Translations under genes and position numbers: made by a program
The notes under the pieces: generated by a model
Seen by the model: the letters and a program-made list of their open reading frames with translations, nothing else
Database searches by the model: none
Told to the model about the DNA's origin: nothing
Part shown: piece after piece, positions 22,958 through 31,471 of the stretch
Layout of the letters: each line of letters starts with the position of its first letter
Position numbering within the stretch: the stretch's first letter is position 1
Assembly: GCF_947631165.1 (NCBI RefSeq)
Contig: NZ_CANRKH010000020.1
Span: forward strand, 1-55,716
DNA length: 55,716 nucleotides
Direction: 5' to 3'
Source: an uncultured Dysosmobacter sp.
GTDB lineage: Bacteria > Bacillota > Clostridia > Oscillospirales > Oscillospiraceae

Positions 22958-24877
22958 TTATGCGGCTCTGACCAAGTACAACATCTGGTTTTTCAAGTCA
23001 ACACGGTCAACATCAAAGCCAGCGTTATAGATCACATTGGAAATCGGGCGGTTATCGCCAGGATACCAGTAGGAGTAGAATTTGAACGCCGATTTGCACA
23101 GGGGCTTTCCAATCAGCTTCTCAACCTCTGTAAAAGCCAAGGATACGCTGTCTGCCGTCTGCTGGGAAAGGTACTCGCCCAGCGGGGCAAAGCTGGTATT
23201 GGCCGCTACATACCGCTCCTTGGGGGCCTCTGCGATAGGGGGCTGTTCAACGTCCGGCGCGGCGGGCAGTTCTACCAGCCCGATGAAGTTGAAATACACA
23301 TCGACACGCTGCTTACGCTTATACCGGCCAATACTCTCGCGCTCATGGACAACAACCTTTTCCACAAACTCATTGAGCATGGGAGTAGTCAGTTCGTCAA
23401 AGCTGGTGTAGCGGTCAACCAGGGCCATAAACTTGTCCACCCTGCCGCTCTGCTCCTGCATCGTTTCCATCTCTGCGGCCAGCCGCTTTAACTCGCCCTC
23501 TAACTGCTCCTGCTCCGCTTCATACTGCTGGGACAATTTCAAGAACCGCTTGTCCGTCAGCTTGCCAGCAACGTGATCCTCATAGGTGCGCTGAATCAGC
23601 ACGTCCAATTCATCATACCGCCGCTGGCTGTCCGTCAGGGCTTTCCGGCTCTCCTTCATCTGCTGTGCCTGACGGTCGGAGGTTGTATCCATCACCAGAC
23701 GTTCAAAGGCTTCTCGGTTGGCCTTGGCGTACTCTGAAATGGAGCGCAGCGCCGACAGAATCAGGTCCCGTACAACCTCGGTTCGGATAAAGTGCATCGT
23801 GCAATCGCTGGTATGCTTACGGTAGCTGGAACAGGCATAGGAATCCTTGAAATGGCCCTTGCCGTTGTCCCCACGCTCGTTATACAGTCTCGCGCCGCAG
23901 TCGGCACAGTAAAGAAGTCCGGTCAGCGGATTGGCCTCGCCTAAACTGGTAGGGCGGCGTCCGGTCTTGCGTAGCTTCTGCGCCGTCTGAAAGGTTTCCT
24001 CGTCAATGATCGGCTCCTGGGTGTTCTCGAAGATCACCCAGCTATCTTTCGGCGTGAGATGCCGCCGCTTATCCCGGAAACTGGTCTTTTCCGTCTTGAA
24101 ATTGACGGTATGGCCCATGTACTCCATGCGGTTGAGAATGTAGGAAACGGTAGTCCCCCACCAGCGGCAGGGGTCGGCAAAATCGCTGTTGCGCCGGTTC
24201 CCTGCGCCATGCTCCGCAAGGTAGGCGGACGGGCTGAGAATATGTTCCTTTTCCAGAATTGCGGCAATTTCATAGGGGCCTTTGCCGTTGATGGTCATAC
24301 GGAAGATACGGCGGACGACCTCGGCGGCTTCATCATCAATCAGCCACTTTTCCGGGTTGTCAGGGTCCTTCTTGTAACCGTAGAGTGGATGGACGGCGGT
24401 GTGCTTTCCTGCCATACCCTGGGCGCGTTTGATGGCTCGAACCTTCTTGCTGGTGTCTCTGGCGAACCACTCGTTCATGATATTCAAAAAAGGGGTAAAA
24501 TCCGTTTCCTGCTGGTTCTCGCTGTCAATGCCGTTGTTGACGGCGATGAAGCGGACACCCTTCTGAGGGAAGAAAATTTCTGTATAAAATCCTACCTTCA
24601 GATAGTCGCGGCCCAGCCGTGACATATCCTTGACGATGACGGTTCCAATCTTCCCCTCTTCGATTTCCGACAGCATTTGCTGGAACGCTGGGCGCTGGAA
24701 ATTCGTTCCAGAAAATCCATCGTCAACGAAAAAACGGGGGTTACGGAAACCATGGTCAGCAGCATACTTGGAAAGCAGTTCCTTTTGGTGAATGATCGAG
24801 TTACTATCGCCTTGGAGTTCATCGTCGCGCGACAATCTTGTGTAGATCGCGGTGTCTTTTTCTGGCTGTCTTGTCAT
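22958..24877 (-). CDS. tnpX: TnpX-type large serine recombinase (639 aa)
   Basis: It integrates and excises IME1. The resolvase domain has catalytic Ser16 in YTRLSRDDELQGDSNSI and the KDMSRLGRDYLKVG motif. The recombinase domain includes YGYKKDPDN and GPYEIAAILE. A zinc ribbon follows (LLYCADCGARLY, YACSSYRKHTSDC). A coiled-coil and a C-terminal DUF4368-like region complete it. It is closely similar in plan to the IME2 enzyme but lies at the opposite end of its element, with its 3' end facing the left terminus. Confidence 0.93.
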   Translation of the reverse strand: MTRQPEKDTAIYTRLSRDDELQGDSNSIIHQKELLSKYAADHGFRNPRFFVDDGFSGTNFQRPAFQQMLSEIEEGKIGTVIVKDMSRLGRDYLKVGFYTEIFFPQKGVRFIAVNNGIDSENQQETDFTPFLNIMNEWFARDTSKKVRAIKRAQGMAGKHTAVHPLYGYKKDPDNPEKWLIDDEAAEVVRRIFRMTINGKGPYEIAAILEKEHILSPSAYLAEHGAGNRRNSDFADPCRWWGTTVSYILNRMEYMGHTVNFKTEKTSFRDKRRHLTPKDSWVIFENTQEPIIDEETFQTAQKLRKTGRRPTSLGEANPLTGLLYCADCGARLYNERGDNGKGHFKDSYACSSYRKHTSDCTMHFIRTEVVRDLILSALRSISEYAKANREAFERLVMDTTSDRQAQQMKESRKALTDSQRRYDELDVLIQRTYEDHVAGKLTDKRFLKLSQQYEAEQEQLEGELKRLAAEMETMQEQSGRVDKFMALVDRYTSFDELTTPMLNEFVEKVVVHERESIGRYKRKQRVDVYFNFIGLVELPAAPDVEQPPIAEAPKERYVAANTSFAPLGEYLSQQTADSVSLAFTEVEKLIGKPLCKSAFKFYSYWYPGDNRPISNVIYNAGFDVDRVDLKNQMLYLVRAA

Positions 24878-24921
24878 AGCACATTCCCTTTCAAGACAGC
24901 CAGCTCATTTGCGGCAACTCC

Positions 24922-24950
24922 AATATATCACAAATTCTGCGTGATGCCAA
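24922..24950 (-). promoter_or_regulatory. Promoter of IME1 tnpX
   Basis: Minus-strand TTGGCA (24950-24945), 17 bases, TATATT (24927-24922), 45 bases before ATG 24877. Just downstream is TGCCGCAAATGAGCTG, which recurs near the right end of the element. Confidence 0.6.
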
Positions 24951-24966
24951 CTGCTTTTTCAAACTT

Positions 24967-25149
24967 TTACTGGCTATCCGCAATTTGATTCTTGATAAGA
25001 CGGCAGATTTTATCATTCATGCTCTCCTTGCTCTGCTCACTAAAGCAGATATGCACCTCATAGGTGGTCTGGCCGATGCGCTTCTCCAAGGTTCGGTGGG
25101 GGCGTTTGGTCTGCTGAGTGCTGGGTCGGGTCGTTTGCGTTTTTGCCAT
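24967..25149 (-). CDS. tnpW: TnpW-family small protein (60 aa)
   Basis: The sequence KRIGQTTYEVHICFSEQSKE followed by SMNDKICRLIKNQ matches the TnpW proteins of Tn4451-like elements. Function is unknown. The gene lies directly upstream of tnpX, with a paralogue at 37040-37234 in IME2. Confidence 0.8.
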   Translation of the reverse strand: MAKTQTTRPSTQQTKRPHRTLEKRIGQTTYEVHICFSEQSKESMNDKICRLIKNQIADSQ

Positions 25150-25161
25150 AGGCGGCTCCTT

Positions 25162-25989
25162 TCAATCCATTAAATTTTTCAGTCGTGCCAGCTTGTCCTG
25201 CGCCGTGATTTTCCGAAAGTTCTCGCCGGAGAACCGAATGGGGGCGCACATTTCAAGCAGACGGTCATAGATACGAGCATGGGCGGTGTCCAGAGGATGT
25301 TGCAAATCATGGAGCGGTATGTTGGTGGTGACGATCAGCGGCTTGCGGCTCCGATAGCGGCTGTCAATCACGTTGTAGACCTGCTCTAAACCGTACTCGG
25401 TGCCGCGCTCCATGCCAAAATCGTCGATGATAAGTAGCATGGCGCGGCAAAGCTGGGCTATGTAGTCGTTGCGGCCCTCAAAGCTGGCGGTCAAATCGTT
25501 CAGTATCAACGCAAAGTTTGTCATGCGGACGGCGATCTCCTGCTCCATCAGCGCGTTTGCGACACATCCCGCAAAGTAGCTTTTCCCGGTGCCGACACCA
25601 CCCCACAGCAGATAACCGATGTTCTCCGCCAGCATGGTGTCCCAATGCTCGACATAGAAGTGGGCGTGTTTCATCTGCGGACACCTGCCGTTGTCGTTGG
25701 CAAATGTCCACTCCCGCATAGCGGGGTCGGTGAAGCCCCGGCGCTTCAACTCCGCCACGGCATGGCGGTGGCGCTGGGCCTCCTGCTCCGCCGCTTCGCG
25801 GTCAAGGCGTTCCTGCTCACACCGGCAGGGACAGGGGAGCAGCCGCCCCTCCATGGGCGGCGTTTCCATGCGAAACTGCTTGGGGGTACGGCACTTCCCG
25901 CAGTACAACAGGCCGTCCTCTCCCATGTAGTCGCCCTGCTCCACCTGGGGCGCGGACAATCGCTTGACAATATTCTCAAAATCGTTCAT
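25162..25989 (-). CDS. DnaC/IstB-like ATP-binding replication protein (275 aa)
   Basis: A AAA+ ATPase expected to help load a replicative helicase. The N-terminus has a zinc-binding region (YCGKCRTPKQ, LPCPCRCEQE). Walker A is GGVGTGKSYFAG and Walker B is LLIIDDFGME, with sensor TTNIPL. The gene start overlaps the repA stop by four bases, so initiator and loader are made together. IME2 has a paralogue. Confidence 0.88.
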   Translation of the reverse strand: MNDFENIVKRLSAPQVEQGDYMGEDGLLYCGKCRTPKQFRMETPPMEGRLLPCPCRCEQERLDREAAEQEAQRHRHAVAELKRRGFTDPAMREWTFANDNGRCPQMKHAHFYVEHWDTMLAENIGYLLWGGVGTGKSYFAGCVANALMEQEIAVRMTNFALILNDLTASFEGRNDYIAQLCRAMLLIIDDFGMERGTEYGLEQVYNVIDSRYRSRKPLIVTTNIPLHDLQHPLDTAHARIYDRLLEMCAPIRFSGENFRKITAQDKLARLKNLMD

Positions 25990-26708
25990 AGGCTCTCACC
26001 CTCCATGTAGGAATAATCTGGTATGCCGCCTTTGCGCCGATCCTCCGCTGCCCAGCGGCGAATGGTGGCGGCGTGGTTCTTGTAGGTTTTGCCTGTGGAG
26101 GCCATGTACTCGGACAGCCTTTCAACGTACTGCTGCCAGAGGTTGGGCAACTCCGCCTGCAGTTCGGACAGTTCCGTATCCGTCAGTAAAACATTTTGAT
26201 AGCGTCCCCTCGCGCGCGTGCGCGCACTCACTCCTTTTAGGTGATTCTTATTAGGATTACTCGTAAGGTTATTAGTGGACAATTTTCTGTCCATCTCAAG
26301 GACAGTTTTTTGTCCATCAGAAGGACAATTTTCTTTCCCTCTGACAGACAATTTTTTATCCGTCAGACGGACAATATCTTGTCCATCAGGTATCTTCACA
26401 TAGATACGGTTTGGGAGAGACTGGCCGCGCCGCTGGCGCTCGATCAGGCCCGCCGCCTCCAACTCGTTCAGAGCGTTTTTGACGGTCATGGGGCTGCGGT
26501 CGATAGCATTAGCGATCTCAACGATGGGGAAAACAATGTAAATCTGGTTACTATTGTCAGCCCAGCCGTTGGCCTGGGAGAGCTGCGCCCTGTCCAGCAG
26601 AACGGCATAGACCATTTTGGTAGCTTGCGCTAAATCCGCCCCCAGCAGAAACCGTGGAAAAGGTAAATAGGGCGGCAGCTTGGTATCATTCGTCATGTAA
26701 TCAGCAAT
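25986..26708 (-). CDS. repA: RepA-type replication initiator with iterons inside the gene (240 aa)
   Basis: The N-terminal RepA_N-like winged helix (LPPYLPFPRFLLGADLAQAT, then AIDRSPMTVKNALNELEAAG) is followed by a variable region encoded by five 23-bp repeats (26277-26391) and a C-terminal domain (YVERLSEYMASTGKTYKNHA). The best ribosome site, AGGAGG, lies eight bases before ATT (26708-26706). An in-frame GTG at 26717 overlaps that site. ATT aligns with the ATG of the related protein at 27533. I infer an ATT start, which would keep initiator levels low. Confidence 0.82.
   Translation of the reverse strand: MADYMTNDTKLPPYLPFPRFLLGADLAQATKMVYAVLLDRAQLSQANGWADNSNQIYIVFPIVEIANAIDRSPMTVKNALNELEAAGLIERQRRGQSLPNRIYVKIPDGQDIVRLTDKKLSVRGKENCPSDGQKTVLEMDRKLSTNNLTSNPNKNHLKGVSARTRARGRYQNVLLTDTELSELQAELPNLWQQYVERLSEYMASTGKTYKNHAATIRRWAAEDRRKGGIPDYSYMEGESL
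26277..26391. repeat. Five 23-bp iterons inside repA (probable replication origin)
   Basis: Units start at 26277, 26300, 26323, 26346 and 26369, exactly 23 bases apart. The consensus is GGACAATTTTCTGTCCATC plus four variable bases. Each unit contains the inverted GGACA/TGTCC. RepA_N-type plasmids usually have their origin within the rep gene. Confidence 0.85.
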
Positions 26709-26814
26709 CGTGTTCACCTCCTACGCCGCCCTTGCGGGCTGTCTGAGGGCCGTTTAAGGTGCTGGATGTAAAAAGTATCACGGCCCCTTTGAGCCGCCTT
26801 CGGAAAGCCTTGAT

Positions 26815-27192
26815 TTACAAGGACTTTTTTGCCCCTAAATGCGTAGAATCGTAGTAGCGTTTCCGCTGGCGCTCTGCTTCTTTCTTCCGACGAGCCGCAG
26901 CAGCACAGGCGGGGCAGTATTTCGCCCGATTGGATTTTGGTACATAGTAGCCGCCGCAAATGGCACAAGGCTTCATACGGTCACGGTGGAGCAGGGCGGC
27001 GCACAGGCCAGCGTCCAGCGGCAGGACGGCAGCGCGGAACCACTTGCAGATCAGCGAGTAGGTGATGCTCTGCGGACAGACACATTCCTCGCCATCGTCC
27101 AGCAGGAGACAGTTCCCGCAATCATAGTTGCAGCAGCTATGTACCAACCTCCGGGCCGTCCAGTACTGCTGGTAGGTCATGTGAGGGATCAC
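26815..27192 (-). CDS. Cysteine-rich VLP-domain protein (125 aa)
   Basis: GTG 27192 is seven bases behind GGAGG and overlaps the previous stop. The Cys-rich N-half (CCNYDCGNCLLLDDGEECVC), the VLP motif (AAVLPLDAGLCAALL) and a zinc ribbon (CAICGGYYVP..KYCPACAAAA) are clear. It is closely related to the IME2 copy. Function unknown. Confidence 0.82.
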   Translation of the reverse strand: MIPHMTYQQYWTARRLVHSCCNYDCGNCLLLDDGEECVCPQSITYSLICKWFRAAVLPLDAGLCAALLHRDRMKPCAICGGYYVPKSNRAKYCPACAAAARRKKEAERQRKRYYDSTHLGAKKSL

Positions 27193-27533
27193 GGCTTGTC
27201 CTCCACGGTGGGCAGCTTGACATAGACGTGATAGGGAGCGTTCCGGGCAATCAGCTTCTTTTCCACCAGTCCGGCATCTTCCAACTCCCGCAGGGATTGG
27301 GCCACGGTGGTGGGGGTGCGGTCGATGACCTCCGCGATAGTCTTGTTGAAGAACGCCAGATAGCGCCGCCCCTGCTCGTCAGTGTGAATGTCGGCCTCGG
27401 AGTTCAGCGCCATATCCAGCAGGATGACATAGACCTCCTTGGCGGTGAAGCGAACATCTGCCGCCAGCAGGGAGCGGGGGAAGGCCAGGGACAGCGGCAT
27501 TGTTGTACTGCTGGTGATGTAATCAGTTTTCAT
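27189..27533 (-). CDS. Short RepA-like winged-helix protein (114 aa)
   Basis: The sequence (SLAFPRSLLAADVRFTAKEV, VIDRTPTTVAQSLRELEDAG, LVEKKLIARNAPYHVYVKLP) parallels the N-terminal domain of the RepA protein of this element, but there is no C-terminal domain. It may bind the origin as a regulator of RepA or be a truncated duplicate. It lies between the ParB-like and VLP genes with short overlaps. Confidence 0.7.
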   Translation of the reverse strand: MKTDYITSSTTMPLSLAFPRSLLAADVRFTAKEVYVILLDMALNSEADIHTDEQGRRYLAFFNKTIAEVIDRTPTTVAQSLRELEDAGLVEKKLIARNAPYHVYVKLPTVEDKP

Positions 27534-28377
27534 TGTCGTTTTCTCCTTCGTGTCGGATTGCGTTTACTTCCTGGAAAAATTCTTTGATTGCGTTTGTGAC
27601 GGCATAGGCGCTGTCGCTCAACTCGTCAAATTGGAAAGTTGTCAATCCAGCAAAAATGTCCATCTGATTGTAAAGGGATTCTATGCCGGAAGTATAGCGG
27701 CGGCAGATGGCCTTAAACTCGGTCAAGGCGGCTTCACCGTCCATCATCGTCTGCTTCTTCTGCGGTGGCGGTGCTGCCGCCAGCACAGCGGCGGCCTCTT
27801 CCTGCTGGTCAGGGGGAAGTCTGGAAATTTTCAGAGCATCACCCTTGGTAATCTTTTTGTCAGTATCACGAATGATTTTCTTGGCCTCCGGGGTCAGGTC
27901 ACGCGCCGTCTGGACAAGCCGCGCAACGCTCCGCTTGCTCATGTTCAATTTCTCGGATGTATCCTCGTTAAAAGATTTCGTTTCTAAAGATGCCAAATTG
28001 ACATCTTTAGCGGTCTGCCCGTTCCTCATGCCGTGGCGGGTTTCCGGATGGAGCGTTTCATAAATCTCTTTGCGGCGTAAAAGCTGTTCACCCAATTCGT
28101 ACCGGGACAGTCTGGCGCGGACAATGTTCTCGTCAATCTCGGCCAGCTCTGCTTGTATCCCTTCGGCGTCGCTGACAGTACACTCGATTTTCGTCCAGCC
28201 CAGCAGCTTTGCCGCTTCTACACGGTGCAGGCCAGCAATCAAGGTGTTATCCTGGGTGACAGTGATAGGATTCATCAGACCCACGGCCTTGATGCTCTTG
28301 ACCAGTTCTTCCACATTCTGCTGGTCGGTAGACCGCCGCCCGGAATTGATTTTGATGTTGCTGATTTTAATTTTCAT
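27523..28377 (-). CDS. ParB/Spo0J-like partition protein (284 aa)
   Basis: The ParB N-domain is clear: NVEELVKSIKAVGLMNPITV, LIAGLHRVEAAKLLGW and the helix-turn-helix around MSKRSVARLVQTARDL. No ParA partner is present. It may act in segregation of the excised circle or as a regulator. The start at ATG 28377 is supported by GAGGG upstream, and the gene lies next to the replication genes. Confidence 0.85.
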   Translation of the reverse strand: MKIKISNIKINSGRRSTDQQNVEELVKSIKAVGLMNPITVTQDNTLIAGLHRVEAAKLLGWTKIECTVSDAEGIQAELAEIDENIVRARLSRYELGEQLLRRKEIYETLHPETRHGMRNGQTAKDVNLASLETKSFNEDTSEKLNMSKRSVARLVQTARDLTPEAKKIIRDTDKKITKGDALKISRLPPDQQEEAAAVLAAAPPPQKKQTMMDGEAALTEFKAICRRYTSGIESLYNQMDIFAGLTTFQFDELSDSAYAVTNAIKEFFQEVNAIRHEGENDNEN

Positions 28378-28388
28378 GGCAGCAGCCC

Positions 28389-28709
28389 TCAATGCGAAAA
28401 CAGGGTGATGATGCGATTCAGCTTTTCCCGGTCGGGGCCGTCCAAGCGCTCCCCCAGCCTACGGAGGAACGTAATCTCGTCCGAGTTCAGCGAACGGCGG
28501 TCCAGATGAAACCACTCCGCCACCCGGATACCGCCGTGACCACCCTGTACCGTTTCAACCGGATAGGAGCAGGAAATGATCGTAATATCCCGGCAGATCG
28601 TTTCCCTGCTGACATGAAATTCATGCGCCAGATTCCCGGCTGTGTCATGCCGCCGGAGACACAAAACTTCCAAGATTTTCTGGCGGCGTTCCCACGGGTT
28701 CATATCCAT
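28389..28709 (-). CDS. HTH (DeoR/HTH_11-like) regulator (106 aa)
   Basis: ATG 28709 follows AGGAGG. The first 55 residues form a winged helix-turn-helix (ERRQKILEVLCLRRHDTAGN, HEFHVSRETICRDITII). The rest is short, with no ligand domain. It sits between mobL and the ParB-like gene and could control either. Confidence 0.7.
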   Translation of the reverse strand: MDMNPWERRQKILEVLCLRRHDTAGNLAHEFHVSRETICRDITIISCSYPVETVQGGHGGIRVAEWFHLDRRSLNSDEITFLRRLGERLDGPDREKLNRIITLFSH

Positions 28710-28742
28710 TTTCGTAACCTCCTGATGGTAAAAATTGATGTA

Positions 28743-30185
28743 TTATCGCTCTTCTTCCTTCTGCTGGTGTTGCCCCTCACGGGCCAGACGGTCAGCAACC
28801 TTGCGCAGATTTTCCACCGCTTTGATTTCGTCACGCATGGCCCGCATTTTCTGATAATCCATATCTTTCTGAGCGGTCAGCTTTGCGGCTTCGCCCCTCC
28901 ACGCTTTGGGCGTGATCGCCTCGCCGGATGCTTTCAAATCTTTCAGAAATTGAGCGGCAGTATCAAAGGCCGCTAACTCCGCTCTATGCTCCTGCTGGTA
29001 CTTCTCCCGCTTGCTGGGTTTCACCTTGTCCAACTTCTGGCGGATGGGCTTGTACTTGTCGTACTGCGCTGCCATTTCCAGACGTTCATTCAGAACAGCG
29101 ATACGGCGCTCTGCGCTCACGATTTTGCCCCGGAGGTCGTAGTAATCGCTGTTCATGGCAGAGACTTTTTCGTAAAGTTCCTGCATGGAATTGATGCCGT
29201 TGGTTTGCAAAAAGGCGAGCAGCTTCGCATTCTCTTGGAGGGCCTTGATTTTGCCGGAACGGGACCGGGCTTTGTTGGTGTTGACCTGTGCCTGGGCTTC
29301 GTAAAGCCGCGCCATGAGACTGCCGCCGTCCTGGAGCGGCTCAACCTCCGACTGCTCCTTTGACCAGTTGTAAATCCGGGTGATGCGGGCCTTGATCTCC
29401 TTCAGCAGTTTGTTATCTTCGGTGATCTGGCGGTTGATGTCGCCTTTCTCTGTGCGGATACCCTTCCGCTCCATCTGGCTGGCGGCGACGCCCATGTGGA
29501 TGGTAGGGATTTTTTCAACACCCTGCCGCTTGTAACTGCGGTGGTCAATGCGCTCCGGTCTGCCAGCGGCCTCTAACGCACGATTGGCGTAAGCGGCCCA
29601 TGCCGCCCGCCATTTCTCGGCGTTCCCCCGCTTGTTCCAGTCGGTGGTATCCTCCCGGTGATTTTTCCAGCCACCCCTGCCGTCCGGGATGCGGTTGCCC
29701 TGGCTGTCCAAGTCGTAAACCTTGTGGCACTTCGGCCCCCATTTTCCATCCGGCTTTAGCGGCCTGATTGTCAGCAGGATATGAGCGTGAGGATTGCCGT
29801 CACCCTTGTCATGGAGCGCAAAATCGGCGCACATCCCCTCCGCTACAAAGTTGTCTTTGATAAAGGAGCGGACAAGTGCCAACTGCTCCGCTCTGGACAG
29901 TTCCACGGGTAGGGCAACTTCGATTTCGCGGGCAAGCTGGGCGTCGCTGGATTTCTCGGAAAACTCGACGCTGTTCCAGAGCGTTGCCCGGTCTGAAAAC
30001 TCCGGCGGGGCGTGGGCGGGCAGCATGATTTCCGCATGAACGACACCGGGCTTATGCGTGTAATCGTGGGTCTTTCCGTCCCATTCGTTTACCAGCTTCT
30101 CGCCGCTCCGGTAGGCGGCAGCGGCAACAGCCGAACGGCCCACACTCCGCTTTATGATTTGAATGGGACAGTGAAAGATTGCTAT
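28743..30185 (-). CDS. mobL: MobL relaxase of IME1 with apparent ATA start (480 aa)
   Basis: MobA/MobL-family (MOBQ) relaxase that nicks at the adjacent oriT. The conserved N-terminus is IAIFHCPIQIIKRSVGRSAV followed by AAAAYRSGEKL. The metal-binding motif HDKGDGNPHAHILLT lies near residue 130, and REDTTDWN follows. A long coiled-coil ends it. A perfect GGAGG lies eight bases upstream of ATA (30185-30183), exactly where relatives have ATG. The first normal start in frame is GTG 30143, which would delete the conserved first strand. The IME2 relaxase shows the same ATA. Confidence 0.9.
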   Translation of the reverse strand: MAIFHCPIQIIKRSVGRSAVAAAAYRSGEKLVNEWDGKTHDYTHKPGVVHAEIMLPAHAPPEFSDRATLWNSVEFSEKSSDAQLAREIEVALPVELSRAEQLALVRSFIKDNFVAEGMCADFALHDKGDGNPHAHILLTIRPLKPDGKWGPKCHKVYDLDSQGNRIPDGRGGWKNHREDTTDWNKRGNAEKWRAAWAAYANRALEAAGRPERIDHRSYKRQGVEKIPTIHMGVAASQMERKGIRTEKGDINRQITEDNKLLKEIKARITRIYNWSKEQSEVEPLQDGGSLMARLYEAQAQVNTNKARSRSGKIKALQENAKLLAFLQTNGINSMQELYEKVSAMNSDYYDLRGKIVSAERRIAVLNERLEMAAQYDKYKPIRQKLDKVKPSKREKYQQEHRAELAAFDTAAQFLKDLKASGEAITPKAWRGEAAKLTAQKDMDYQKMRAMRDEIKAVENLRKVADRLAREGQHQQKEEER

Positions 30186-30268
30186 GTGATCGTCCTCCTT
30201 TCATCAGGGGGATATAGGCCAGCAGGAACGGAACAGACGCAGAGCGGATGTTTCGTTTTTACTGGCAC

Positions 30269-30375
30269 GCAAGGGGTTTGGGGAAGGCACTTCCCCATCG
30301 CGTCCGCAGGACGCAACGGCCCCCGGCAGGGCGCACGACACCGGAACGGTGTATAAGTGCGCCATTCTCCGAATG
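30269..30375 (+). other. oriT of IME1 (RSF1010/MOBQ-like)
   Basis: Inverted repeat ACACCG-GAA-CGGTGT (30338-30352) is followed by ATAAGTGCG/CC. RSF1010 has TAAGTGCG/CCCT at its nick site. Upstream lie hairpins GGGGAAG/CTTCCCC and GCGTCC/GGACGC. The whole block is conserved at the same place in IME2, between mobL and the DUF3847 gene. Nicking is predicted after G30361. Confidence 0.85.
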
Positions 30376-30378
30376 GAC

Positions 30379-30660
30379 TTATCCCTCGTCCCTCGTTTCC
30401 TGTACTTTTGGGGTTATCTCCGCCGCTCCCGGCAGACGGGAAAGGGCGATTAGGAATGCTTTGACAGCTTCGTTTTCCATGCTGACGGTGAAGGGGAAAA
30501 CACCCTCCACAGCCAAGCCGCGCAGAATCAGGCGGTGGTTCCGGGCGGTACGCTCCGCGTCCCTCTGCTTGTTCAGTAAAATCTTTACTTGGTTTTCATA
30601 CTGGGCCGCTTTCTTTTGAGCCTTGGCGCGTTCTTCCAACAGCACCGCTTTTTTGTCCAT
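30379..30660 (-). CDS. DUF3847-family protein (93 aa)
   Basis: ATG 30660 lies six bases behind AAGGAGG. An N-terminal coiled-coil (VLLEERAKAQKKAAQYENQV) and a C-terminal LSRLPGAAEI segment match the small proteins found beside MobL oriT regions. It is probably an accessory relaxosome factor; this is inference from position. IME2 has the paralogue at 41941-42237. Confidence 0.78.
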   Translation of the reverse strand: MDKKAVLLEERAKAQKKAAQYENQVKILLNKQRDAERTARNHRLILRGLAVEGVFPFTVSMENEAVKAFLIALSRLPGAAEITPKVQETRDEG

Positions 30661-30681
30661 AGACATCCTCCTTATAAATGC

Positions 30682-30717
30682 GAGAGGGACGAGCAGCCGA
30701 AGCTGCTTGTCCCTCTC
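30682..30717 (-). terminator. Hairpin between sigma-like and DUF3847 genes
   Basis: Sixteen-base arms GAGAGGGAC.AGCAGC/GCTGCT.GTCCCTCTC with a four-base loop and one wobble. The T-tract is poor, so it may be an attenuator or RNA processing site rather than a simple terminator. Confidence 0.55.
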
Positions 30718-30762
30718 CGTGATGGAGCGCATTGCCCCTCACCTTATAGCCCACTTAGGGGA

Positions 30763-31176
30763 TCAATCGTCAAGGTAGTTCTTGAAAAATTTCAAAAACT
30801 TTTTGCGGACAGCTTCGATGCTCAACTGTACGGCCTGTTTTGAACATCCGCACAGCATTGCGACTTCCGCATAGCTGAGATCGTACAGAGCATGGAGCAG
30901 AAACCGCTCCCGCTGCGTATCGGTGCAGACGGCCAGCACAGCCATGATCTCATCCAGCGTTTCCCACTGGCAGACCAGTTCCTCTGGGGTGGCGCAATAG
31001 GGCAGACGGCCCTCGGTGGCGATTATGTATTCGTCGCATTCCCGGCCATCCCAATAACGCTGCCGTTCCCGGTAAAGTTTCCGGTTGTCTCGCTTGCCCT
31101 GTTCCCAAAACTCTCCAACCTCGGTGGAGACTTCAACGGACACCATACGTCCGTCGATCTTGATGGTAATTTCCAT
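30763..31176 (-). CDS. Sigma-70-like regulator (137 aa)
   Basis: The C-terminal region-4 helix-turn-helix (LSYAEVAMLCGCSKQAVQLS, then IEAVRKKFLKFF) is plain. The N-terminus (MEITIKIDGRMVSVEVSTEV) is a family-specific beta segment. It closely resembles the IME2 gene at 43739-44152, and both genes are preceded by an inverted repeat with compensatory changes. Likely activator of element genes. Confidence 0.82.
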   Translation of the reverse strand: MEITIKIDGRMVSVEVSTEVGEFWEQGKRDNRKLYRERQRYWDGRECDEYIIATEGRLPYCATPEELVCQWETLDEIMAVLAVCTDTQRERFLLHALYDLSYAEVAMLCGCSKQAVQLSIEAVRKKFLKFFKNYLDD

Positions 31177-31189
31177 CTCACATTGTCCT

Positions 31190-31223
31190 CTCGTTCAGAT
31201 TTTTTGCTGAGGGTCTGAACGAG
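31190..31223. promoter_or_regulatory. Inverted repeat upstream of the IME1 sigma-like gene
   Basis: CTCGTTCAGA (31190-31199) and TCTGAACGAG (31214-31223), ten-base arms, just before the gene. The IME2 equivalent has CATTCAGA/TCTGAATG, that is, changed but still paired bases. Confidence 0.6.
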
Positions 31224-31471
31224 GGGGCGGTGAGCGGCACCGGGGAAAACGACTGGACTTATTATGCAGGATGAACCGCAGTTCACCATCAGAAGTATGG
31301 TCACCCTTTACCGGGCATAGAAACTCGAATATTCCATACTGATAGGCTTATTGCGGCTCAAATCGAAGCTCCTTCCATCAGTTTAGTGAATTGAGATACA
31401 TATAGAAGTCGAATTGTGGTGAATTCAATCGAAAGGTCATGTATTGTAGAATGTCCTTGAGGTGAATTACA
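31224..31471. other. Intergenic control region before the XRE gene
   Basis: No gene. Close to the XRE start there are TTCAAT and TAGAAT separated by 17 bases, a possible promoter, and repeated GAATTG/CAATTC-like short motifs at 31388-31430 that could be operators for the XRE protein. The XRE start has GAGGTG seven bases upstream. Confidence 0.45.

Noticed and set aside
31190..31223. Inverted repeat as a terminator
   Set aside because: No T-run follows on either strand in the right place, and conservation before homologous sigma-like genes suits a control site better.
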